This document shows positions 46,501 to 58,723 of a stretch of 64,000 bases of DNA, piece by piece; the stretch's first letter is position 1; each line of letters begins with the position of its first letter. A program made the translations under genes and the position numbers. Source of the DNA: Isoetes taiwanensis. Lineage: Eukaryota > Streptophyta > Lycopodiopsida > Isoetales > Isoetaceae. The DNA lies in NCBI GenBank assembly GCA_021234155.1, contig JAJEKV010000015.1, forward strand, positions 11,618,101 to 11,682,100, read 5' to 3'. The notes under the pieces were generated by a model. It was not told the DNA's origin. It did not search any database and was given only the letters and a program-made list of their open reading frames with translations.

Positions 46501-48670
46501 AAAAGGAAAGTGTCATCTGTGATATTGATTACAAATCTCCTGCGACCCATTGTTCATAGGAAGTCCATGCAAGATTCCCTCCGTATGCAAGAGAGAAGAC
46601 CTGGGCAAGAACCTCTCGCCACAATATGTAAATAACAATGGAGCTAAAGGGCAGCCCTGACGGATGCCAAGACCCACCTGAAAGAATGCTGAGGGTTTCC
46701 ATAGAAGAGCGAAAGCGTAATAATGAAGCCTCATGACATCATCCGTGAATTTCGCACCAAAACCAAAGCATAAGAGACATTTCTCTAAGAAGGCCCAATC
46801 GACCTTTGTCATATGCTTTTGCAAAGTCCAGCTTCAAATAACAATTTCATGGCCTCAAGTCGAGCCCAAGAATACCTACATAGGCGCTAGCCTAAATTGT
46901 TTAATATGCATCGTCGTGGCGTAAACTCGACTCATGTAGAGGATATAGAATCAACAAGAATATCCCAAAGCTTTTGTGCATAAGCTTTGGCAAAAATCTT
47001 GTACACAGAAGATAGTAAGGTGATAGGGCGCCAATCCGAAATTGTTGAAGGTTCCTTACACTTGGGAATAAGAGAAATGCAGTCCGAAAGTTAAGAATTT
47101 TGTCTAGACGCCTTTGCCTCTTTGAAATCCCTCGAAATGTCGCCGTACACATCATCGCTGACCCAATCCCATAACGCTTGAAAAGAACTCCACAAGGATA
47201 CCATCAATTCTAGGACATTTTCCTTTCTTCAAAGGAAGATAGCATCTGCTAAATCATTCACCGTAATCTGCTTCTAGAGTAGCTCTTTGTTCCTCAGATA
47301 TAATAGGATGTATCTTTGCCAGTAATGCCTCCTGAAAATCTGATTGAAAGGGAAGACGACGAGAAGCAAAGAAGGAAGAAAAGTGGCCATGCAGTAAAGA
47401 ACTTAAGTTCTTGGAGGATCAGAGATGAGAGGCCCATCTTGAACTTGAAGAGACACCATCGCAGGCTTGTCTCCATTTTTGCAGCTCTAAAAAAGAAGCC
47501 CTGGTAACGATCCCTCTCTTTGAACCATTGCAGCCGCTTAACTTGAGCGCGATGAACTTGCTCTTCCATCCGCCTAATGTTGGGCTAAAAATCTACTTCT
47601 CCGCCGGGGCCCCCACCGAACTAGTTTGGATCTCAAAGCAGCCCGTGAGTGCACCTCTCCGATGAGGTCTATTGTGTGCATACACATTCACTAGTCCCCA
47701 CTCTTGTCCCCCATCAAACCACTTGATAATGATCCAAACACCAAATCTATCAACATGACCGAATGTGATCAAGCTATATCATGTCTCCATGTCGTAAGGG
47801 GCCCCCGCTTTTGCCGAAGCCCTGGCCGTGTACCACCAAGACGCTATATTTCCTACCACCACGGTTACCTTTTGCACATCCTCTTTTTTGCACTTGTGCT
47901 CTTTTGTAGACAATAGAAATCTGAATTCAACCTAGCAAGAGCAATGGAAAGTCTACTCCTTTTAGTTGGGGAGGAAGCAACACCCCGAACATTCCAAGAA
48001 ACCAGCCTTCCATAATGGGGATTCGTGGCCGGTGGTTCCAAATCCATGGAGTCACTATTAGCGATGATACTTCCACCGATCAGCCCAAGTCACCCGTGAG
48101 GATGGGGAGGGTTGTAACAATGGTAGCCACCACCGGTTCACCGGAGTAGCACACTCAAGAGAAGAGATTGTGGTCAATAAGAGACGGGCAACTCTTCATA
48201 TGAGGGATGGACCACTTCACCTCGAGATGCTTCTGCCGCCTCCTCGCTTGGAGCAATGACCGCAAGCTCCTCACGCTGCTCATTAGGAAGAGCAAATTTT
48301 GGGATGCGAGGAGGAGGGAGGAGAGGGATAAAGAGGGGCGTGAATTGGCTAGAACCCAAAGCCGCCAAGAGTGGAGAGGGATCAAAGGAAGATGGAGACA
48401 CTTGACCATGTCATACCTACACCAAGTATTAAACATTTTATTGAGGACTTCTGAACGGACCGGAGATCCTACAGGTTGTATTAAGTGAAGACCACGTCAT
48501 TTTTTGTGTTTTATCCTGCATAATTCTGATGATATTCCTATTTTTTTGACGATTGTTTGGGTGTTGAATGGCAGAAGATGGAGAACCCTGATCTTCATAA
48601 AGCAGTTGGCATGGAAGCAAACCAGAAGGGAGTGCATATAAGGAGAGTCGAACCAACAAAGACTTAAACA
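43595..48670 (+). pseudogene. DEG-type serine protease pseudogene, split by an L1 element
   Basis: Pieces follow the order of a plant DEG protease (DEG9-like). A basic N-terminal KRGRPPK segment lies at 43610. The catalytic-His region is GFIISGKRVLTNAH (44085-44135), followed by QVKLKKRGS and an IGTECDI with GTAAGT donor at about 44232. Next come VGYPIGG.TISL and [20 protein letters not shown] (44388-44510). The catalytic-Ser region DAAINSGNS (44619-44646) is followed by WTS instead of GGPA, then FNDRGQCV and LKHEDA. After the L1 insertion, VIPTPSIKHFIED (48411) and [20 protein letters not shown] (48575) continue the protein to about 48665. Stops and frame changes occur throughout, so it is dead. 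DEG proteases are ATP-independent endopeptidases. Confidence 0.8.
44705..48401 (-). mobile_element. L1-type LINE inserted in the DEG pseudogene
   Basis: A T12 run (44705-44716) marks the poly(A) end of a minus-strand LINE. Going 5' on its own strand are: the zinc-binding RVT tail (GARTIEHYFFLCRHVGHAWL and WKWVWDKLIHPKVSVLWWQV, 44907-45421); the RT core (DKVDWAFLEKCLLCFGF and GIRQGCPLAPLLF, 46513-46824; broken RT1 near 46900-47160); a connecting piece (WFKERDRYQGFFFRAA, 47294-47569); the endonuclease start (GRLVSWNVRGV at about 48000 and WGLVNVYAHN at about 47680); and part of ORF1 up to 48401. TTGA lies at both edges (44701-44704 and 48402-48405), a short possible target duplication. Many frameshifts; inactive. 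Confidence 0.85.
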
Positions 48671-50090
48671 ACCATTAGGATTGCCCAACTTTGTTCTATT
48701 TCTACCGTGACATTGCCATAATGTGGTTTTTCCAAAGAAGAATTTGCAATCTTGGCAGCTCGGGGATGATTATAAATCATATCTTGTTTTTGATCTTATG
48801 AATATTCTTATTTGTGGATGCCAATGCCGGTTATGATTGCCATTTCTTTTGTATTCATGCTCCCTCTTGTAGAATTAAATTTGTTTTGCATATGCCATAT
48901 GCTTATGAATCCTTGCCATGGCATAAACAGGCTTGCATTGATACCAACACATGTTACCATATGCACTAGCATATGCATGACAATGTGCAGTTTACAATAG
49001 AAGGGGGTATTTATTTTGATAGTTGATTTTCTTGAACTAGTGGTAACCGGCTTTTATTTACCTATGTTTCAGATTAGTTAGGGCCGAAGCTCCAAATTTT
49101 TTTAATATAACAATCAACACACAACTACCATTAACATTATTAACACAAACCATTGCATTTAACACATTTAAATTAAAATCCCCCTTAAACCCCCTTTGAT
49201 TTAGGTGCATATTCAACACAAGTTACGAGGGGGCCGAGAGCCCCAAAAATATATTTATAATACATGTATAAAATTAACACCATTAAATTTCAAACATTCT
49301 TCAAACCTTATAGTAAAAACTTTTGTAAACCTTAGGATCGCTATGTATGGTCCGTGACTTTGAATAAAGGGCAAATATGCCCCAAAACTTGTACATGCAT
49401 ATGCACCCAAACCAAACGCATGAGGGTGTCCCTAAAAGTATTATTTATGTATGGTCCGTGATCGGGTTGGAATATCTCAATAAAAGTTACATTTTAGAAC
49501 TTTTATATATGCCTAGAATAGCTTTATCTTAACTTTTGAATCTTAACCCCTTGACTTTTATTTTGGACCCGCTTTAGGTGAATATGCACCCAAACCAAAG
49601 GGGGTTTAAGGGGGATTTTAATTTAAATGTGTTAAATGCAATGGTTTGTGTGTTGTGTATTTGCCCGTGAATATGCAAAATTCTACTAATTTCTACCCTA
49701 TCTAGCATCTTATTCCACATTTATTTAATACTTTTAAACTAAAACTTGGCCAAACCGGGTTACTCAAGACGAAAGGGATTTCGAGAATCTCGAGAATGCG
49801 TTTGGCGAATGATTCGGGTCACCCAAACGCGGACCCGTGTTTTTCAATTTGATCAGAATTTTGACAAGTTTACATTAATCCAAGAAATTTATACATAAGT
49901 CAGATTTAATTAAAGTGGGACAAATCTTGAATTTTGGGACTCGGTTGAAAATGGGACTCACACCCCATAAAAATTTTTGGAATTGATTGCTTGAATAAAA
50001 TTACACATCACACACACAAAGAATTGGGTTACTTGTTTTCCTCATAAATTTTACAAACCACTAGTTGAGAAAGTTTTCAAGTTTCTCAAT
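48671..50090. repeat. Intergenic DNA with a foldback (MITE-like) element at 49143-49652
   Basis: 49143-49214 (ACACAAACCATTGCATTTAA, then ATCCCCCTTAAACCCCCTTT, then GGTGCATATTC) recurs inverted at 49579-49652, with about 365 bp between. The loop contains two GTATGGTCCGTGA words. No flanking duplication is evident. The rest of the stretch is AT-rich and empty as far as I can see. Confidence 0.65.
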
Positions 50091-50091
50091 A

Positions 50092-53030
50092 TTATCTACC
50101 CTCATACAATGATATAGCATGGAGGTTGCTCATGGCTTTGTCCATCTCCCTTCTTGGGATCTTGTGTGTGTTGTCCTTTGAAGTGTGAGAACTTGGATAT
50201 GACCATACCACACACCTCCACCAATTCCCTCCTTTGAGGATCAAAGATAATTTGCTCTCCACTTCTTCTCCCGAAGCGGTGTATTGCTCCTTCAAGTTGC
50301 CCTTCTTGTGTTCCCAATGGGCTCCCAATATTGAATTTGGAATCCAGGACGAACTCCTTCCATCAGGCATAGTGGTGGTTACATCAGAGTGCCACCCCTA
50401 ACCATATTGGACAGTCCTCATCATCGCCTTACTAGCACAAAGTATCCTTCCTTGATGTCCTCAAGGGATCCCACTCAGGAAGATCAAAACCACTTCGGCT
50501 TTGAGGCTTCCTTCCCACAAACCACTTGGAACCCTTGCAGGGACCCAAGTGAACATTCTTAGACGTGCTTGCTCCTTGAGAACCCTCCCATCTTGACTCT
50601 GGCAAGAACCCGCCTCTTTAGCTTCATCCCACATGGTTGTTCATTTTCTAAGCATGTCACAACTTTCTCCCCAAGTACTTGATTAGGGAGTCCATTTGAT
50701 TTTTCTTAAGAGTGGAGGTGTGCTTTCCATTTCTAACATCATCCCGGTCGTTATGTAATCCTTGATGCCCTTCACTAGTTGGCTAGAGTCTTTGACAGCC
50801 TTGAAGGGAGGTAGTGGTTTGGCCGCCCTTTAGGAATGAGAACTTCCCAAAGAAGACCCTTTGCCACAACTCGATTCCTTGTACAGGCATCCACAACTTG
50901 TCACTGGTCTCCACTTATATTGCATGATTGGTATTCCATCCCAAAACCCAAAACTTGAACTGAAGTGGCTTTGTGTGTCCCATTAACCGGTCCTTACCAT
51001 CTAGCAAGTATCCCTCTACAAATGATTTCCAATCAAGAACCTCATCCATCAAGAAAGCCATTGGGTTGGGGTCAATGCAGCTCCTCAAACACATCCATTA
51101 GTTCGGGGAGACTAGTCATGTTTTCTCTCTTGAGCTTGGTGGAGAAAGTTCCAAAGAATCCATCTATATCATCATGTATGCCCAACCATCATGAATCCCA
51201 CTTTCACAACTTTGAATACTCCCATTGCCGCCAAGTATGACATTGCCCCAAACATCCATCTATTCTTGTTTTCTTTTCCAACGGTTGTCCAATTGAACAC
51301 ATTGCTCCTCGTGCAATGGGTTTCTCAAGTAAGGGAAAATCATCCCAAGTCCTCCTTGATTCACTAGACACCTTGGATGTGAGCTTTTTATCTACGCTTT
51401 GGTAACAAAGTCGTTGATCATCCATCAAAGCCTCAAAATGGGTGCTGAAGGGGAATACCTCCTCCCTATCAATCCTTTCTCTAGTGTTCTCAAGCACTTG
51501 AAAATAGAGCTCACATGGAAGTTTGGATCATCCCTCCATAGATCAAGCACAAAATGACCATATGTTCCAGTTCCATGACCATGTGTTAAGACACCCGCCG
51601 GACTTACTTTCATTTGAAAAGCGTTTTGACAATGCTTTGGGTAAAGGATCTAGCTTTGCAAGAAAGTCTTGTGTTGGTCCATCTTATCATGAATTATACA
51701 CAAAAAATTTGTCCCATTTGATCTCGTAAAATGTTCTCCACTTTGCCAATACAACCGCCTACATGATATTTGGTCCCTTTGGTGATCCGCAAATTGCTCC
51801 CTAATTGCCATTCTTTCTTTCTCTATTGTAGTTGATGCAAGTGTATCCTTGAGTTGAATGCAAGTGTTGCACTTTGAGAATGGCATGTTGCAAGACACTC
51901 ACGCCTCGAGAAGTGAGTGCTCCATAACTTTGCTGAAATGTGATTGAGAAAGAGGCCTACCTCCAGTAGTTTCTAGGATGGAGTTGACCTCTTTAAGGCA
52001 CTCCCTTTTGGATATAGTGTTGTGGCAACACCTTTGCACCACTCGCGACACCGTGCTCGCTCACCTTCTCGACTTGTGGGGCATAGATTGAGACATGTAT
52101 CTCACAAAGCTCTCAAGAGAATGGCCTTGAGAGTATTTGCTCTAGGTTTCAAAGTGAGTGCATTACCATGTTGGAACAAACCTGCCCTTTTCTAACCTGC
52201 CCCAAGATCTGTAGAATGAAGACTTGCTCACCCCAAGAATCCATCTCAATACTCTCATACATACCCTCATGCCCCTCAATTGATATAGTAGCCTTCTGTG
52301 TTTTCATCATAGCTGGAATTCTTACACAAGGAGTAGATGAAATTAATCCTATCTTTTTGAAGATGTCCAATGTATTGGGACCTTATCTGCAAGAGGTCAT
52401 GCACATTGTACTGCACTGTGCAATCTAGGTTGCAACACTCTTGTCCCCTAATTGCCTCTAGGTTTTCTTTGGTTGGGGCCATACTTTCAATCCTTTCTAA
52501 ATATTTGTCACTTCTAGGCCTCTTGGGCACCTTTGGCCGCCTTTATGAAAAACATAACGTCTCTTTCTTGTGATCAAAGGATGCTCATCGACCACCAAAT
52601 CTTCCACATGGCCTTGAGTGGGTCTTGGGTATGTAGTTAAGTAGGGCATTCCGGACTATCACCATTCTTGTGTGTAATATATCTAATTGGCCATCTCAAC
52701 CTGACTTTGGGACTCCAAAGAACCCTCAGCACACAATGCAATCACTAGAGCTTCCTCGGGACATGATTGTATCAACTTCGATAAGAAGCTTCACAATGCC
52801 AACTCCAAGATGATCATCTCCCACCTTTCATCATTCACACTATCAAAAGGATCAACTGCGGTTATTATGCCCTCAGAATACCGCCTCGTTGTAAGGGTGC
52901 AACAACAAGCAACCCATCTTCCTCCATTGAGCCTAGGGCAATGGCTCAGGCCGGGCTTCCTTGGCTCCACTTTGCTCATCTCACATGCTCCCTCAATTAA
53001 AGAGCACACATTAAAACCATATACAACCAT
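50092..53030 (-). pseudogene. Decayed transposase-like gene with LDN..KENKNR and GHT(H)DDID motifs (DUF7869-like)
   Basis: Minus-strand pieces in order: an N-terminal stretch (53030-52600); KRPRSDKYLERIESM and CCNLDCTVQYNVHDLLQIRS (52530-52276); ADHQRDQISCRRLYW, then IIHDKMDQHKT (51898-51650); LTHGHGTGTYGHFVLDLW, then FKCLRTLEKG (51613-51425). Next, across single-base frame changes, come QLDN.. KENKNRWMFGAMSYLA, then FMMVGHT and HDDIDGFFGTFSTKLKRENM (about 51290-51110). A C-terminal part reaches about 50092. The DKMD ... LDN.xxENKNR ... GHTHxDID series is the signature I associate with a little-studied family of transposase-like proteins (DUF7869). The acidic residues suggest an RNase H-fold nuclease, but that is inference. 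Frameshifts make this copy inactive. I could not find terminal repeats. Confidence 0.6.
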
Positions 53031-53240
53031 ATATGAATGAGCACTATAGCCATATAACCATTAGAAACCATACAACCATTAAAACCATTGAAAACCTTAT
53101 AACCATTAAAAAACATTAAAACATTTAAAACCTTATAACCATTAAAAACATTAAAACATTTAACACTAACATTTAACATTAAAACATTTAACATTAACCA
53201 TTAAAAAGCATTAAAACATTACAACCATTAAAACATAGGC
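53031..53240. repeat. AACCATTAAAACATT simple repeat
   Basis: Degenerate tandem words AACCATTAAAAC and ATTAAAACATTTAACATT fill 53040-53235. No coding content. Confidence 0.8.
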
Positions 53241-54160
53241 TTCCCGAAATCATGATCGGTGGCCGACGCGGGTTCTTCGTCACCGTGACATCCGACATGG
53301 CCACGCCAGGAGCCCAGGTCACACGATGGCATGCCACACACGTGACTCTAGGAGTGTCATAAATGCCACTTTTTCGAGGTTCGAGGGTGGTTTTAAATAA
53401 TCGCACACCCTCTTCCTCTCCCCGCTGACCCCTATTCTTTCATTCCTCTTTTGTCTTCCCCTCGTTTCGACTCGCGCAGCCCCTCTCGTTTCGCCTTTGG
53501 CGCTCGATCGCGCTATTGCATTTGCAAAGGCAATCTTATGATCAGAAGGTGGTCGACGGATCGCTGACGATCCAAATGATTTAGGTTTTGGCTCAATTTG
53601 AGTCACCAACAGAAAAGTACTTCCTAAGAAGAAAGTGAGAAACCTTTTCAGAAGTTTTGATATTCTTATACCGCTTGTTTATTGTTTTTGCAATTCCTTT
53701 ACTACCTGGTTTGCTTCCTATTATTTTTTTTAGAGCCTCTTTATATACCCCGATACATTTTTCAGCCCGACAAATCCTTACTCGCTTTGCAAACGCCTCA
53801 GCAAAATGGAATCAAACTCGCAGCTTCCTCCTCATCCAACAAATCTACGTGTATTTTTTTTTTCTTAATATTTTCTCATTTGTTCTTTGCTTCAAAGTCG
53901 CCTTCACCGCTTCCTTTGATTTGCTTTCCGTTTGTGCTTTCTTGTGTTTAGTTATTGTTTACTTGAATACCTTGAACAAAGAATCGTGTTCTTAGATGCT
54001 AATAGTAGTGGCAAGCACCTTAATTTAGGAATCCTCGAGAGGAAGAAAAGTATTGCATAACAAGAAGAGAACTGCCTATGATTCATAAAAGAACAGAACT
54101 ATGCATGAAATTGCTTTTACGTAAAACTTAAAATAGGAATTGCCATACGCTTTGAAAATT
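53241..54160. other. Gene-free segment before the palindrome-bearing array
   Basis: A minus-strand ORF (53609-53319, 96 codons, arginine-rich) and plus-strand ORFs at 53657-53995 are open but show no recognisable motif. The plus-strand part is dominated by T-rich sequence and is probably non-coding. Confidence 0.35.
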
Positions 54161-55740
54161 TCACTCACAAAGATATCCTCCTTTGCGGTGAGAGGTGCGA
54201 GGGGAACCCGCTGGATCTGGCGAAGTCGGAATCCTCACTTTGCTAACAATCCGAAAGTATCGCCTTATTCTCGGCGAAGTCGAATGTCTCGACCAGGAAG
54301 GCAGAAATTGTGGAAATGTACACTCCCGATTGTTGGTTGGTTGAGGCATTCTCACTCGCGAAGTTGAGAATGTCATTCCTAGCCAATGCCTCTAACCCGC
54401 CGACAACACCCGCTAATCTCACACACACCAAAGGCTAGGCATTTCAAGCAGTATTCCTATTAGGGTCAGTAGAGCCTTTTAACCACTCTCCTTCAAACTA
54501 TCTTGCTCGATATTGCTAAGGGAAGTGGTTTTGACCGCCCCTAAAGCCAACTCTTAGCAAGCCAATTCTCTTTGTGTATGAGTAGTTGGCCTCTACCGAT
54601 TAGAGACCTCCTCCTTCAACCATCTTCGGCCGAATATTGCGAAGGGATGGGCTCCTGACCGGGTGGAGGCCTCTACAACTAACCATTGTGGAAACCACGT
54701 AGCTTGATATGCATTCTCTGGCCATAGCCGAGAATGCCTTATCCAACCAGCACTCCATGTGTACTATCCGAGTTCTCGATGGCTAAGGCATTCTCGACTT
54801 GTGAGTCGAGAATGACGAAAGGAAAAGCCAACTTACTGCATTCTGACTGCGCCAAGTGAGAATCCCTTAACCATTCTCACGTGTAGTCGCGTTGGCGTCC
54901 ACCGATTGAGAGCCACTTTCTCGCCCGAGGAACCATCTTGCGTCCGAATTGCGAAGGGAGGGGCTGTGGGGCTGAAGTGAAACCTACAACAACCACGGGG
55001 AAACCCGCAGGAAGCTATCGCCCGCATTCTAATTTGGCGCAGTCGAGAATGCCTTAAACCAGCCAAAGACTCCATGTGTACTATCCGAGTTCGATATTAA
55101 GGCATTCTCATTTCAGTCGAGAATGCAAGATAGAAAGCTAACACTTGCATTCTCACTGCAAGTCGGAGAATCCCTTAGCCAGCCAATTCTCCTCGGAATG
55201 CTAGTTGTTTTCAGCCATGAGCCTTACTCCTTCTAACCATCTTCGCAGGGGAGGGCTCGACCGGGGGAGGCCTCTACAACCAACCGCAGGGAAACTAAAG
55301 AGTTGTTGCCCGCAAGATTCTAACAGTCGAGAATGCTTAAACCAGCCAAAGACTCCATGTGTGTACTATCCGAGTTCGAGGAGTTAAGGCATTCTCGACT
55401 TCAACAGTGAATGCACAGGAAGTTAACAGGCCTTTCTCGACCTCGCAAGTCGAGAACTCGTAGCCGCCAATTCTCCCCGTATGGTCGCAAAGGGGCCTCT
55501 ACTACCCGCAGCCACCTCCCAAACCATCTTCTTCCAAATATTAGCGTATGAGGGGCTCGGACGGGTGGAGGCCTTCAACTAACCACGTGGAAACCACCGA
55601 AGTTGTTGTTCCGCAGATTCACCGCAAGTCGGAATGCCTTAAACCAAATTAGCACTTGCATTCTCGACTGCAAGTCGAGAATCCCTTTGGCCCGCCTCCC
55701 ACATAGCAATGCCCGGACGTAGTACGTGCCTCTACAACCA
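54161..55740. repeat. Tandem array of about 300-bp units with CTCGACT/AGTCGAG palindromes
   Basis: The landmark TCCATGTGTACTATCCGAGT recurs near 54753, 55071 and 55353 (spacing about 318 and 282). CCATCTTC, GGGGAGGCCTCTACAAC and CCACGTGGAAACCAC-like words recur in step. Palindromes of the intron family are embedded: 54789-54814 (arms CATTCTCGACT and AGTCGAGAATG), 55433-55456, 55660-55682, and a weaker one at about 54347-54372; half-sites are common. Units differ by many small indels. This array flanks the gypsy copy 2 insertion site. Confidence 0.8.
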
Positions 55741-56123
55741 AGCACTTTGTATTCTCCCTGCTTTTAGTCCTGGGCACCTCTAGCCTATCGAGCTACTCTC
55801 CTTTCGAACCACATTCCTAATATTATGTAAGAGGAGTGGTTCCCATGTGGTGGAGGCCTGTCGACTAACCACGGTGAGGATGCATTTGAACCGCATCTCC
55901 GTGGCCTTAGACCTAGCCCGATCTATATACAACATTCAAGAAAACATTCCAAGAAAACACACCCAAAATGGAACTGTTTCACGCTTTGCTCGATCCATTG
56001 TTGCGGTGCGGGCATCTTCAACCCGTAGAGCAATTCATCTCGGGACTGAAGAATGCTCGGACAAGGAAACATTAAACTGTGGAGCTTATGAGCAGTCCCA
56101 TGATCTAAGCACGGGCGGCATGT
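55741..56123. other. Host flank next to gypsy copy 2
   Basis: A plus-strand open stretch of 95 codons (55847-56134) runs into the LTR; it has no recognisable motif and is probably chance or a diverged exon. The last five bases before the LTR (TCTAC, 56124-56128) are the target duplication. Confidence 0.4.
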
Positions 56124-56128
56124 TCTAC

Positions 56129-56485
56129 TATTAGAGCCTGAACTCTAACCTTGCAAGAAGGATGAAAAAACCCAACAATACAAGCTCAATCTTTCAGAAC
56201 AAGGCAATGCACAACACAAAGAATCATCATCTCCATAGCTAGATCAAGAAAATAATCTCCCTCAATACCACTCTCTCTCGTTTCTTCTCTCTCGTGATAA
56301 TCCAAGAATGATCGTGCCCACAATGCATACGTGCAAATATCCTGCACGCGTGCATGTGCGTATCTCCCTCCATATACAGTATACTATCTCCTCTACCACC
56401 ACAATAGTGGTGAGTGTGGTGAGTGGTGACGAATGTGGTGAGTGGTGAGTGGTGAAGAGTGTGGTGAGTGGTGACCACCCCAACA
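56129..56485 (-). repeat. 3' LTR of gypsy copy 2 (357 bp)
   Basis: Starts TATTAGAGCC (the expected TG changed to TA) and ends CCACCCCAACA. Internal GTGGTGA array at about 56408-56472. Very similar to 10474-10837. Confidence 0.9.
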
Positions 56486-58720
56486 AGGGCGCACCACAGT
56501 GGGGAAAATGTACACTGCGGCGGAGAACCCACAACAACAAAAATACTAATATGGTCCTTGGGACATGTCCCCAAATGACACATTTACATGTATGTTTAGA
56601 AAGAAAATACCCTCCTCAAATCCAAAATGACTGATACAAACAAACTGGTCCAAAATGACAAAGCTGACGAAAACAGCCTCCAGAATCGCGGGCAAACTTT
56701 GAAAGCTGATATCTTGAGTTCCAGACCTCCATTTGACCTGCACCATAGCTCGTTGGATTCAGATGTTTAAAACACATCCTTTGATGTAGGATAGATTGTG
56801 TATTATGGAACTGTCACCATCTGTTTTACAGAAAAACGACCTGCTGTAACCCAAAAGTTCTCCACAAATTTCTCAGAATTGAGCTATACCAAATCAATCC
56901 CTTAGAACTGCACTTCTTTTTTTCAAAATAAGGCCCTAGATCCTTGCCATTTCTGGGATTAGGCAACAACCCCTTCTCGAGTCATCAAGTAGAATGCCCC
57001 ACCGGCAACTTATCAATCGAAAATGGGCCTTCCCATGGGCTTTGAAATTTGATAGATGCTTCTAGTGGCCCCGCACAACACCAATTGCCCTTCCTCAAAT
57101 GGATTGACAACCTGTAACTTGTCTTTGATAAGCTTTACTTTGTTTATGCCTCATATTGAAGTCTCCATTTGCTTCTTGTCTCATCTCTTGTAATTGCAGC
57201 AAATCACCCATCCTATTATGCACTTGATTTGGATTTGGAACTTCTCCTAAGTTCTCATAATAAGGTAACTCCACAAATGAACACAAAGGAATGTCCAAAT
57301 GAATCGCATCACAGCTTGCACTCCATAAACCAATTCAAATGGTGTAAACTCAGTAGCCAACTTGTAAGTACACCGAAACTCCATAATGCACTCACAAGGC
57401 TTCATGCCAATTTCTTTGATTATCCTTCACTGCTTTTGGCCAAGATAGCTTTCAGAATTTTGTTAGTAGACTCCACTTGCCCATTGCCCTCGTGGATAAT
57501 AAGTAAGCTTGCACATGTTGAACACCAATCTTTTCCCCGTTAATCGAGCTACTACTTTTCCCATGAAATGACTTCCGACGATCGATAAAAAGAATGGTTG
57601 GAACACCAAACCGAGAAATCAAATTGTGATAAAGAAAGCTTAATGTGGTATTTTCTCAGTAGCATGCTTTGGGGAATTGCTTCTACCCACTTTGTAAACA
57701 TACATGTGGCTGCCAAGATATACTTATGACCTTTGGAAGATGGAGGATTGATAGGCCCAATGTAATCCAATCCCCACATATGAAATGGACCAACACTCAA
57801 AATAGGATGGAATGGCATATTATTGTGGCCTGTTAATGCCAGGCCTTTGACACTTCTCACATTTACTAAGAAAGTCTCTAGTATCCTTGTAAAGAGTTGG
57901 CCAATAATATCCCTAATGAAGGATCTTCCGAGCCGTGGTTCTCGCTGCAAAATGCCCCCTCGACAATCATGTGCTTGCTGCAACAAATCATGAGTTTGTT
58001 GACCAAGCAACACATCTTAATAAGAGACCTTCCATAGTCCTCTTTATAAAGAATAGCTTCATGCACCACATAACCAGCTGCTTGTACTCTAAGAGCATGG
58101 TTGTTGCTTTGAAAATGATGAGGGATAAGTCTGATCTTGTAAATACCGTATATATTGGCATACCAAAGATCCACGGTTTCAATGAACCTTTGTATCGCCA
58201 TTATCCTGAATGCTCATTGGCTGCATTGGTCCTCTTCTATTTCAGCACCACTACTCAAATAGGCACTTGGATTATGAGCTCCTTGAGCCATCTTAACATA
58301 CTTCAACTCAAATTTTGTATGATAAGAGCCCATCTTGTAAACTTAGGATCTTGGACGATCTTTGTTGTAAATGCATGGCAATGGGTTCACATCCATATGA
58401 ATGTAAACATCTTGTACATTTGCTGAATTCCATTGTGAAGGAAGAAGATAATGTCTAAACTTATTCAAGGCCCACTTCAATGCCAACCCAAGATGCTCCA
58501 CATGAGTCCATTTCGCTCTTGTGGAGTTAACAACCCGTTAGCATAGTAATTCACATCATAATGCTTTTGCTGATTTTTTATGACATAGTGTGACAGCCCA
58601 AAGCTTGCTCCCAAACGATAAAGAATAAATGAAAAGGCTCACTCATTCTTGGAGGAATCAACAAAGTTCTCTCTTTCAATTGTCCAAGACACCATTCAAA
58701 TGCTTCTTGAGTCCTCCTTC
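56486..58720 (-). pseudogene. Gypsy integrase and RNase H region (copy 2)
   Basis: The minus-strand frame at 58013-57552 gives an integrase: zinc-binding start (HDCRGG near 57960, with further Cys residues in shifted frames), a conserved GHNNMPFHPILSVGPFHMWG, then LDYIGPINPPSSKGHKYILA carrying the first catalytic Asp, and FTKWVEAIPQ. The second and third catalytic residues fall in 57540-57650, where the frame is broken. 57298-57095 holds the integrase C-terminal part. 58720-58200 should encode RNase H, but it is fragmented and I only recognise scattered pieces. Integrase inserts the element DNA into the genome. Copy 1 has lost this whole region. Confidence 0.8.
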
Positions 58721-58723
58721 CAT

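Noticed and set aside
53657-53995. 112-codon phenylalanine-rich plus-strand ORF
   Set aside because: Produced by a T-rich stretch; a hydrophobic composition alone is not evidence of a membrane protein.
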